From NCBI GenBank assembly GCA_963971405.1, contig OZ020489.1, positions 11,098,001-11,162,000 of the forward strand: 64,000 nt of DNA. Reading direction: 5' to 3'. Each line of letters opens with the position of its first letter. Within the stretch, counting starts at the first letter, position 1. Both the position numbers and the translations under genes were made by a program. This document shows positions 14,001 to 26,000 of the stretch, piece by piece. Source of the DNA: Psococerastis gibbosa (lineage: Eukaryota > Arthropoda > Insecta > Psocodea > Psocidae). The notes beneath the pieces were generated by a model. The model ran no database searches and was not told where the DNA came from. It saw nothing but the letters and a program-made list of their open reading frames with translations.

Positions 14001-17000
14001 TAAATCGGACTATGGTCCTTGTTATTACAATCATATAATAATAATCATAAGAATAAAATACGATACAATGGAAAAAAGAATAAAATACAATATTTAGTGA
14101 TAATGAGTGACTGTAAGTTGTACAAAGCTAATGGGACTATTCACTATTATATAGAACTGGTATCTTTTTGCAGGCTAGGGCCAAGTCTCGCTGTCACGTC
14201 ATCGTTCATATTTTGGATCGGAACGACATTCCTCCACGATTTCTTCTGGCTAACTACACCGGCTATCTCCTCGAGTCTGCTCTCATTGGTTCCTTGGTAC
14301 TCACTGGCGAAGGAGCTCCACTGGTCATCAAGGCGACCGATCCTGACTCTGAACTGAACGCCCTTCTTTCCTATGAAATTGTAGAAGCACTGCCAAGGAA
14401 ATTTTTTCATATCGATTCTAGCACGGGTTGGTTAATATTGATTTTAATATTTTCAGAATCGACAAGAAATAATTATTTATTTACCTGCTCTCTTTAAACG
14501 CCGTCTCTATCACTTGGGATCAAATTAAATGTTTCCTAAGAAATCTGCCTATTGTAGCCCATATTGTACAGAAAAGTAGGGGGAAAATCAGCGTACATGA
14601 TAAATTGAGAAAATCGTAATTTTATTTAGAAATGTTTTCACTGCGCAGCTGCTCCAAACGAGCTTTGTGCTCGGTCTTCTGGTACTAAAGTTTATTCAAT
14701 TTGAGTCGAAGTGGTTTTTATGGTGTTGATGATGATGTTTGGTCTGGGATCTTTTCGGGATTACATACCATTCATCTTTCGTCTAATTTTTGATTGGTCA
14801 GTGTAAGTTATAAATATAAATGCACGTAATTGCCAAGTATGCTAACTCTGTTCATTCTTTTCTGCAGGTGCAATTAGAACCGTAATGACGCTAGACCACG
14901 AGTCAATACCACGTTTTGTGTTCCACGTACGAGTCTCTGACGTCGGCAAACCTAGGCTATCCGCAGAAGCGGCTGCTCGTTTGGAAATCTCCGTTTTGGA
15001 CGTCAATGACTGCGCGCCAAATTTTGAATTCACTGAGTACAACTCAACCCTTCTTCTGCCAACGTACCCTGGAGTGGCTATAGTTCGCCCAGTGGCCACT
15101 GACCGAGACAACGCCACCGTCTTGCGCTATGACCTCATGACCCTATGACGCTATGACCCTATGGCAATGAAAGCACCGCATTTCGCGTTGACAGTGCAAC
15201 TGGTGTAGTGTCGGTTCATGACCCGAATTCTGTAAGAGGTGCCCGACTAACCATTCGAGCATCTGATGGCAAATTTTCCGGGGTTTGTGCTGTGAATATT
15301 CGGGTAGAAAGGTCCGAAAGCTCTGGGTTGTCATTTCAAAAAGACGTCTATACCGGTTCCATACTGGAAAACTCTACCAAAATAGCGACAGTTACAGTCG
15401 TGAATGTAGTAGGCAACGTTTTGAATGAGCACGTAATGTTCCGTATTCTAAACCCGACTGATATGTTTGTCATTGGGAAAACAAGTGGCGCTATTCGGAC
15501 AACGGGGAAAAAATTCGATCGGGAGCTGCAGGACCGTTACGAGTTGATAATTGAAGCTCGCAGTGAAGATGATAACCCAAATTCCCCGAGAATTGCGCAC
15601 GTAATCGTAAACGTAACAATTCTGGACATAAACGACAACTGTCCCCGGTTTGTTAACATACCGTACATAGCGGTTGTGTTGATAACTGCTACAAATGGCG
15701 ATGTTGTGACCAAAGTAAGGGCTACTGATTTAGATCGCGGGAAAAATGGCGAAGTGCGTTACGAGTTGGTGAAAGGACACGGGGAGTTGTTCAAAGTGGA
15801 TCGGAAAACTGGAGAGATTACTCTCAAGCAAAGTTTGGAGGGGCACAACAGTGAATATGAACTTCAGATTGCTGCTTACGACGGTGGAATACAACCTTGC
15901 GCCACTGAAGTTACAGTTCGCATTAACGTCATTGATCGTTCCATGCCAGTGTTTGACAACCAGTACTACACTGTAAACGTAGCTGAAGATATCGAACTGC
16001 ACACTCCGCTCTCCGTCAGTCTAGCCGCTCAGTCGCCTCTTGAAAGGAAGCTGATTTATTCGTTGGTCCGCGGAAACGATTATGAAGAGTTCGCTTTGGA
16101 CTTCAATACAGGTACGTGTTGTATATATTTTGCAGTGGGATTCGATGTTGCCTTCTGTGGGGTACGTTGGTTTTTGATGTTGTTTGCATGGCTAAGCCAG
16201 ATTTTGCGTGTTGGCCAGACTGTACTGATAATGGTTTTCTTCCCTTTTTCACAGCCCCTGACAGTAGCAATGGGCCCTGTGAGTATACCCTTCATTATGC
16301 CATGCTGCTTTATGTGTGACTTTGACGCATGAAAGCTTAACATACGTACATATATATTTCGTCACAATTTAATCTTGTCTGTGAAGCTTACAGTTTTTTT
16401 TTTGTGCGACAGATTTATTTAATGCTTTGTGTATGTTGATTTTAGTGGTGTTTTCGTGAATAATTTGTACATTATTCTAATTTAAGGTAGATTTTTTAAT
16501 TGTCTATAGTTAGCATCACAGTGTTTGCACAATTCCCATGGTACTAAATTAAGTAAAAGTTAGCTTTGCCTACTTGGTTGGGTATCTAACTTACGTGCCT
16601 ACAGTACGTACCCCTGGATCCTGTTAACCACACTTTCTGGAAATATGTCGTATTATTCATTCTGTGATTCAGTCATTCAGATGCTGCCTGATATATTGAG
16701 CAACAAGATATTACTTTTCCGTGAATAAACAGCTTCTGCTTTTTAGTTTTTCTTGGCAGCCTGCGTGGCATATAACGCTTTAGCGGTGTTAAAGCGAACC
16801 AAAACATTAAGTTGTATGCTTTTTCAAATTTTTATTGGGAAATTCCACCTTAACTTAATGCTGTATTATATCTTAGTGAATCAACATTGAACGCTGCTCA
16901 CCTAAGAAAGTGAATGCTGTTCTTAACATTAAGGATGCAGGGGCTTTTGCCTTTTTCGTTTAGTTTTACGTAGCGTACTCGTAGTTTTTATGTAAGTTAA

Positions 17001-20000
17001 TCACTTAATGGGATTTTCTTGTATAATTTACCGTTAATTAGTGTAATTTTACGTTATTGCTGGTATTGTGTGATAGTTAAAAATTTCTTACTCTTTGTGG
17101 AGGTAGACCAATACTTAAGGCGATGATACTGATATTCCATCTTTTCCCTAAATTCTGAAGCTTAGTGTAGTTTTACATTGTTTGTCCTAATTGTTTAATA
17201 AATAAATAAATAAATAAATAAGGACTTTTTATTGTTTCTATTACTAAGCCAACCTAGCGGAGTTAGGGCTAAAAGCCCTCTCTTACACTCAACTAGGAAA
17301 GCATGCTTTACATGCCCTCCGAAGCATGGCCAGAAAATGTAGCCAGTGTGGGACTCTAACCAACAACCTTTCGGGTGAAAGTCAGAGTCCGTACCACTAC
17401 GCTACATGTTTAATATTATTCAATGTCTTGTAACATTTTCTGCCTTCTATCTTTTGTTATTTCGTAGTAAGTAACATATTTATTTATGTCATCTCTTCTA
17501 CATTATTAGTTCCGCGAACATTGATATAACTTTTCATATTTTTCCAATCATTGACGCATAAATAATAATTAATATTCGCTTAGCTTTGTTTATTATCAAA
17601 TTTTCTCGATTCCAGGTCAACTTTACGTTGTGGACGACCTAGATTTTGAGACAAAGAGACAATACCAGCTGACGGTGCGCGCGACAGATGGCGTCTCGGG
17701 CGTGTTTGCAGAGGTTCTCGTGAACGTAATGGTGACCGACGTCAATGACTGTCCGCCGGAATTCACCAGTGACTCCTACAACGTCTCGGTCCCGGAGACT
17801 GCGCAGTTTGGAATTCCTGTCCTCAGAGTGTCCGCGCGAGACAATGACACTGGTTAGTAATTGGCAGCCGGCAGTGGCGGTTTTGGACTTGTGCATATAT
17901 CGTTATACGTAGAGTTGTAAATAATAATTGAGGCCAAACTAAAAAGGTCGCTTTCTTACAGGTACAAATCAAAAAATCCGCTACGAGTTTCAATCCGACG
18001 GCAATTCATCTACCTTCTTCCACGTCGAGCCAGACGAGGGCGTCATCTACTTGAAACGCGCTCTAGACGCTGAAACACAGCCGCTACACCACCTGACGAT
18101 CATCGCCTCGGACATGGGCGTGCCCAGCCTGTCAAGCACCGCCCACATTTGGATAACGGTTGTCGACATGAATGACAATGCGCCAAAGTTTGAACAGCCG
18201 TTCTACTCGTGCCAGCTGTCCCAAGAGGCCTCTCGCGGACAGTTTGTGACGATAGTGACGGCCAGCGACGCAGACCTGGTAGACCAGTTGAAGCTGTTGT
18301 ATACTATTGTTGGCGGGAACGAGCAGCAGATGTTCGCCATTGATTCGTCTTCTGGTAAGAATTCATAAAATATTAGAATGCCATGACTTACCTCCAGGTT
18401 TGAAATTGAAACAATCACAAGAGACTCCTCCACCCCTTCCTGTCCCTCAACGCGTCCTCTGGTACCAGTACTACTCTTCTGAGATACTTTCGAGCATAGT
18501 TCACGGACATACTGGCAGGCGTCAAATGACTGCGCAGTCAAGGGCGGGCTTTGGCTAAAGTAAGTATGTAAGGTCGTCTTCAATCCGGTTTCTATATGCC
18601 TTACTTGGTCTTGGTCTACGTGTTGCCTCTATTTCTTCCTGCAGCCATTTCCTCACGCACCTGCTGTTATGCAGTCGCTGTCCGAACCATTGCAGTCTCC
18701 TTCTCGTTATCTTCTCCACTATTGTTTCTTCCACCCTAAAATCTTATCTAATCACTTCATTTCTAATTATATCCCTTCATGTCCTCTGACGAGATGTTGA
18801 ACTTTATCTCAGCCGCTTGCGTCTTACTGTCTTGTCTGTTGTTTGTGACTACTATCTCCAAACAGGACGTTGTAATTGGTATGAAGTATTATTTAAGTAA
18901 GGTTTGCTTTGTTCTTGTGGTTTACCATGTCATCCCAGAGAAGAGACCTTACCTGGTGATAGAGTTGAATTCAATTAACAAGTGTTATTTATTCCGTCAG
19001 GTGTGATCTCTCTGATGAATCTGCAAAACTTTGGCGACGCATCGCAGTACGTCCTGAACGTGTCAGTAAGTGACGGCGTCTACACCAGCTTCACAAAGGT
19101 CCGCATTGACGTTCAGCCTGCCAACTTGTTCACGCCAACGTTCCCGCAGCTTCAAATTGACGTCAAAGTGATGGAGAACCAGCCAAAAGGAGCATTTGTC
19201 GCCTTCGTAAAAGCTGTAGATCAGGTAGGTTACTGGTTAATAATTTGGACGAATTTGAAATTTAACCCTGGAACAATTGTTTACATGAAACTACTCATAT
19301 TATATATCTCGTTATCTTGTGAAATAGTGTAGCATGTATGGGTTCACTCATACCGGTTCTTGCATCTCGTTACGTATTTCAATGTTACACGGTATGCATA
19401 TAAATTAAATTACTATTTATTTTTGTTTAGGACAAAGGTATTTACGGTCGCATCACCTACTCGATAGCCTCGGACCTGCTCAGTCAGCTATTCGAGGTGA
19501 ACAGCACTACGGGGGAGGTGCGGACGTTGCAGCCGTTGGATCGGGAGAAGACGCGAGTCTACGAGGTGCCCATCACTGTGACGGACGGTGGCAGCAGGCC
19601 TGGCTTCCTCACACTACGCGTCAATGACAATGACAATGATCCTGTGTTTGCACTGCGCGAAATGAAGGCTTGCCTGCCTAGCAACATGGCTGCCAACTCG
19701 GGATTTTTCAAGGTATGCGTGCATATAATGCAGGTTATTGCTATCCTATTTCTATTGCACGTACAATAGTATAAGGAAAGCTTCTTGATGGTCGAAATGG
19801 CTTCCTCCCATGTCGAGTCTCGAATTCCCGGTGGACAATATTTTCATTTACATCGAATCTCCAACCTTGATCTCCCATTTCATGGCCCAGTTCTCTACCG
19901 ACTGAACTGGACTAGTAGTAGTATGAACTTGTAGTCGGGACCCAGGCCACAATTTGGGCCCTCTGGACTGGACTAACTTCTTGTTGCGGGCGCAGCCGTT

Positions 20001-23000
20001 CAGTTTCACGAGACTGATTGTCTGACGGGTCCTTTGAATGCGCTCATTACTAAACTCTTCAAATCTTCCGATTTCAGGATGGTTTGTTAGCTCCAATAGC
20101 ATTATTCATTTATTTCTATTAACGGCATCTTTTGCGTTTCCTGGTGAAAGCTACCGTTGATGATGACGACGACGACATCAATGCCGAAATCGAGTATTCC
20201 CTTCTCGACGCCCCGTCTTCGTCTATCCAACTTTTCGGCATCCACAAGCAAAGCGGCGGGCTCTACGTCGTTGGAGACCTAACTCCACACGAAGGAGAGG
20301 TGTTCCAGTTTTTCGTCCGGGCATTGGACAAGGGATTGCCCAGCAGGCATACGCATTTACCCGTGGAGGTGTACGTTATGGCGGCTCATGGTGCGGCGCC
20401 TATGTTTGAAAGGAGGGACGACAAGTTCTTTTTGCCCGAAAGTGCTCCTCCTGGTACGTAGCCTGATCTGAAGATACTGTTAGTGTTGTTCATATTTCAA
20501 ATGTTTTGAACTACTACCAACGCAATATCTAAAATTCTATGCATTATGGGGTTTTGTAAGTGTACGAATAAATTAAGGCGGGTAAGGTGAGCATCCGTAG
20601 CATAAAAAGGGACAAAACGTTGTGACTGAGATTCAGCTTAAGGTTCTCGTCATAATAAAGTGCAGAAGCTTACTGCGCCGGTTCTGTTGGCAAGTCTGCC
20701 TGCTGGATCTTCATTTGCCGCCATTAGTTTTGTTGTTGAAAGTAAAACGATGCAACCATTTGCAACTGATGGCCCTATCCAAAATGGTAAGGAATACACC
20801 TTAAAACCAAAATCTTTGCTTTTCAACTGCAACTCTTTTGCATTTGCCATGGCGATAGATATCTCGTTTAAAACTAAACAATATTTTCCTCTTCAGTTAC
20901 ATTCCTTCGATTGGTTTTCTGCCAAGTTTCGAACAATTTTTACAGATCCTGGGCAGCAAGGCCGTAGCCAAGGGGGGCTTCATGGGGGTTCAACCCCCCC
21001 CCCCCCCCCGAAATTAAATGGCTTGATACTAGATCGAATCGGATTTTGAGAGGAAAAGTAAAAACCACTATGTAACACCCAATGAAATTTCTAAACCCCC
21101 CCCCCCCAAAAAAAAAAATCCTGGCTACGGCCTTGCTGGGCAGTTGAAATTTCCATGCGTTCTGTTGCGGTCAACCTTTCCTCTCAATGTTGCCTTTAAT
21201 TATGATGCTGAAAAGTAAATTTTGTTGCTGGTACAATAATTAGTGTGTATATTAATGTACGTTCGCATGGGTTGGCATTCGAACTTATACTAATGGACCT
21301 ATTTGTTTGGTATGTTCTTACTAGCAGAGTTTAATAGTTAAGGCGGAGATTAGGCTACCAAATATTTTTTTTAAATAATGGCTAAAATAGTTCTTTGATT
21401 CACGGCCGCAAGGATAGAAAATGTTGTTTATGAAAAATGCATAAAAGAAATAATTTCTTTCGTAGTAGATTTGCATTTTCGCACCTGCAGCCTGATCATG
21501 GCTGTGAAACGAGAAATTAATTAGTTTAGTCAAAAATGCCCAAGCCTGGTTTGTTTACAAAATATTTGGAAATCTCTGTCTTAATAATAACTTCTGCTAC
21601 TTCAAGAACAGTAGTGTATTTTAGTGGCTTACTGGCCACAGACTTTTCTAACCACAGTTTTAAACAGTTCTAACCACCATTAAAAACCTCTCTTTCCAGG
21701 TTCTATAATCACGAAAATGAAGATGGTGAGCAATGCATCAGTGATATTCCGGATAGTGTCTGGTGACCTCGAATATCCACAGTTCACCATTGACGAGGCC
21801 GGCGAAGTGACGCTGGCACGGCCTTTGGACCGCGAGGAGACGGATAGTCACGTGATCGCGATAATGGCTGAAACGGGCGGAAGTCCGCCGCTCTCAGCGA
21901 TGGCGGAAGTTGGGCTGAGTGTCCTTGATGAGAATGACCACGCGCCGCAGTTTCAGTCGACGCCTTATAGAATTGTCATTGCTGAGAATTTGGAAGAGGG
22001 GTCTCAGATCGTCCGAGGTGAACATTCAAGCATCCAAACCGTGCTGTTGCATTATTTGCGCTCCCACTGTACTGAATGATCTAAAATCAGTAACTTGACG
22101 TGTTCCGTAGCATGGGCTTATACTTGTGCGACTCTTTACTTGCCATGTGATCGGAGACGTGGCTCGTAACTCAACCCAGGCATTAGCCCATCAGGCACCC
22201 ACAGATTGCGACTGAAGTGGTAAATTTCATTCTGGGTATCCGAGTGTGCAAAAATCATCCAGTTTCTCTATGACTCGTAGCGTCAAATGTATTTTGCTTC
22301 GAACTGTCTAATGAACATTTTTTGTTTTATGATTACTTACTGCTTACTTCTTGGTAGTGACTTCAGGCACCGTTTTGCCTGCACTCATAGTTTCTCCGTC
22401 AGATGATTTATCTGATTTTCACCGTCTATTTTCTACTGCGAGAATTCGGAACACTTCATTAAGGCGCTTATTCCACCGACGTCAATTTTCAATGTGCATG
22501 TGGATGACGTGGTAGCAGACATCATTAATTAGTCTCTGCCATATTTTAAGGAGACTATAATGTAGATACTTAACTTATCTATTATAAATTAAGTTATAAT
22601 ATGGCAGAGACTAATTAATGATGTCTGCTACCACGTCATCCACATGCACATTGAAAATTGACGTCGGTGGAATAATCTGAAATTTTCTTTTGCAGTTATC
22701 GCCCAGGATGTTGATTTGGGTAATAACCGAGATGTTCGCTACGTTCTTTCACCTGACGCAGGCGATTTAGCCAATATCTTCGCCGTGAATCCGTACACCG
22801 GTTGGGTGCGCACTCTTACGTTCGCCTTAGCCCCTTACTCATCGGGGTTGTTTGACGTGGCACCAGACGGCACTCTGACTGCGCAGGCCCTCGACGTCGG
22901 AGACTACACCATCAACATCACCGTCAGCGATGGAAAGTTTGCCACTCCAGCTACTATGAAAGTGGCTGTTGAGTATATTGCTGAGGAGATGCTGGATAGT

Positions 23001-26000
23001 GCTGTCGTGATAAGGTAAGGATTGTTGATTGTGTAGACCTACTTGTAGTGGTCTGCTTTCCTCTGACAATGATTTTCGGAGTTGATTGGTGTTGTTTATA
23101 TACAAGAAATTTGGCTGTGGGCAAAATTGTAAGCGTCCCCGATGTCTACCCACACCGGCTACAAGTTACAATGGACAAGCTAAGACTTGCTTACCATTGA
23201 CACATTGTAATAGGCGTGAATCCGACTCAACAAGACTTGTGAGCGGGTGGTGTTTTGGTGTTTGGTGCTACATTCGTATATCCGACTAACTTGATTGCTG
23301 CATTCAAGGTTAGCATATCAGCCAAGCCTGCGCAATTTATTCTTGTTTTTCTAATTCAATGGAATCGGGTAGGCCAATTCCGGTTAGTTAACCTACTTAC
23401 TGTAATTGTATGCTTTTATTCGTAGGTTTCGAAACGTAAGCCCACAGACTTTCGTTTTAAGCCACAAGAAAGGTTTTCTTCGTGCAGTAGCAGGGGCTCT
23501 GGGCGTTCGAGACAAAGATGTCGTGATCATAAGCATCCAGCCTGCGGAGGGAAGGAGGAGGCCCGCTAGAGGACCACCCGTCAAAGCGAAGACCGCCGGG
23601 TTGAAGACGGAGAAAGGGCGGAAGAAGCTCAAGGAGAGCGGTAGAACGTCACGGCAGTTGCATCTTAGTGACTTGGATGTGTTGTTTTCGGTTCGCAATG
23701 GGTCTTGGGGTGTTTTCCCCCCTAACATGGTGAGCTTTCATTTATTTATTTACCTATTATTTATTATTATTATTATTATTAATTTAGTTTATGTGCTACG
23801 TTGCGTTGACCAATAACTGCATGTAGTTTTAATCTGCCAAACGCTGTTTCTTACTCTTGAGTGTAGCGTCATAGTTGTGAGCTAAGACGCTAATTTTCTT
23901 CAGCTCTGGTTCGGTGCCGGAAGAACGTTGTAGGAATGACCGAAAACCGCATGCCGAACAGAATGAGCAAAGCAAGAATGACGGGGAGCAGCTACAGTGA
24001 AACCACTGGAAAGACGAAGCGAAGGACGAGGTTAGGAGTCCGCTGATGGAGAGCCGGCCAAAGCTTATCAAGAGCTGTAGAGTCAGATATAAAAGGAGAC
24101 TGGTTCTGGCGACAAAATTCCGGCAAACCCGTCTTGATTTAATTATTTGTCTTTAATGTGAAGTAAAAAATGAATGAATTTCAGGTGGCTGGAAAGTTGA
24201 AAAACAAAGTGGAAACAATTGAGAAAAGAAGTGGACTGGCGGTGGAAGAGATCGGTAGAGAGCGGTGTTCGGCAAGCCGCTGTGTGTACGGCAGATGCCA
24301 GGACAAGTTCCTCCTGGAGGGGGGTTCGGCTATCGCTACTGACGTCACCAGCTTCGTCGTGCCGTGCCATCTGCAGAAGACCGAATGCATTTGTATGGGG
24401 GGCTACTCAGGTCAGTATATAATTTCGTATGCTATGTAACTCATGTGCCCCGACGTACTCGAGTTGCTACAGAACTGTACTATGGACTGGTAGTAGTAGT
24501 AGTAGTGTTCGTCGGGTTAATAACGACTTAGGCCTCATATTTGGGCCCATAGAGCGACCCCGACTTGACTGTCCTATGCCAGCCCGTAGGACAGTGGACC
24601 TCCTGATTATAGTGGATTCCGAACCACTTGGGAAACACAGTGAAGTCACACGATTCGTTCGGAGGTGCCCAGGACAAGTCCTACCATGTTTCCCTACCGG
24701 CACTGTGCACACGACCAAGTTATCTGCAGCTTTGAACCTGCTCTGGTCCGCTGGATTCAACTTGGTATGGCGGCCGGCTTATGGACTGGTTGGTCGATGT
24801 TTGAAACTCGACTGAGTAGGAAAAATATTCCACCCAACCCTTGTTATGCTTCTGTCAATCTGTGTTGGAAAAAAGTGTATGTATCATATATCATGTATAC
24901 GAGTATATAATTATATCAGGTACAGCCAAGATTAAGTAGACTCCATAGAATACCAGTGTCCACCTTGTGAAAGCGAAGAAAAGGAAATTAAAAATATGCA
25001 TCTAATACTGCTTATTTATCGCTGCTGACTAGCTGCAACTTATTTACTAATGTATTTCTTTAATCTGAAGTAAAAACAAAATTAAATTTTGACATTGAAA
25101 AAAAAAGAAATTGTATTTCACCTGAATCCTTCCAATGTTCGTAGAATCACCCATAGATATCATATCAAAATGCCCAGAAAAATCTTATCTCTTTGTCCTG
25201 ATTGTTTGGACAACTCAGCGATTGATATATTGTGAGATGTTTGAATTTATACTCAGAAGGCTTTTCCCCAGCGATTTCCTCTTAAATACCGTTTTTCATT
25301 TAATAACATGGGCAGATCTTTTCAAAATCAAGTCATTGCATTGTCAGGAAATACAGTATACAGCGGTACCTCGAGATACGAGTGCCCTAACATACGAGCG
25401 AATACGAGCCACATTTGAGATACCCCACCCAGTTACTGCGCCTGCTCCTCGTGTATTATTCCACGTACTGCATTAAGTATAATGTATTAAACGACCAAAA
25501 TACAAATTTATGTATGTATACTTTATAAAACCAGTTTTTTATGCTTTATATTCTCTTATTATGTTTTTTTACAATATTTGTCACTTATAAATACATATTT
25601 TTTATTTAAAAAAACACATAAAAACAATTAGGGGTGGCATTTTTGGGACATTTCAATTAATTTCAATGGGGAAAATTGCTTTGAGATACGAACAAATTGA
25701 CATACGAGCAAGGTTACATATATATATATGTGTAACCTTGCTCATAGACTAATTAAAATATTATATATATATATAATATTTTAATTAGTCTATTATATAT
25801 ATAACATTTTAATTAGTCTATTATCGTTTCAGGAGATCACTGCGAGCTGATAGTCAATGAATGTGCCCGTAACCCCTGTACCGGAAACCGTATTTGCGTG
25901 CCCGACCAGTCTGAGCAGGGCTACACATGCCAGTGTAGAGATGGTCACGTGGGATCTACGTGCGACGTGGCTGTGAACACGTGTTCTGGAGAAGGCTGCT

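Noticed and set aside
23829-24071. Minus-strand frame in intron 13
   Set aside because: Low-complexity Ser/Cys/Phe composition, no recognisable motif, and no splice or start context.
24429-24910. GC-richer frames in intron 14 as possible extra exons
   Set aside because: Exon 14 joins exon 15 in phase and in EGF spacing without them, and part of the region recurs at other intron sites.
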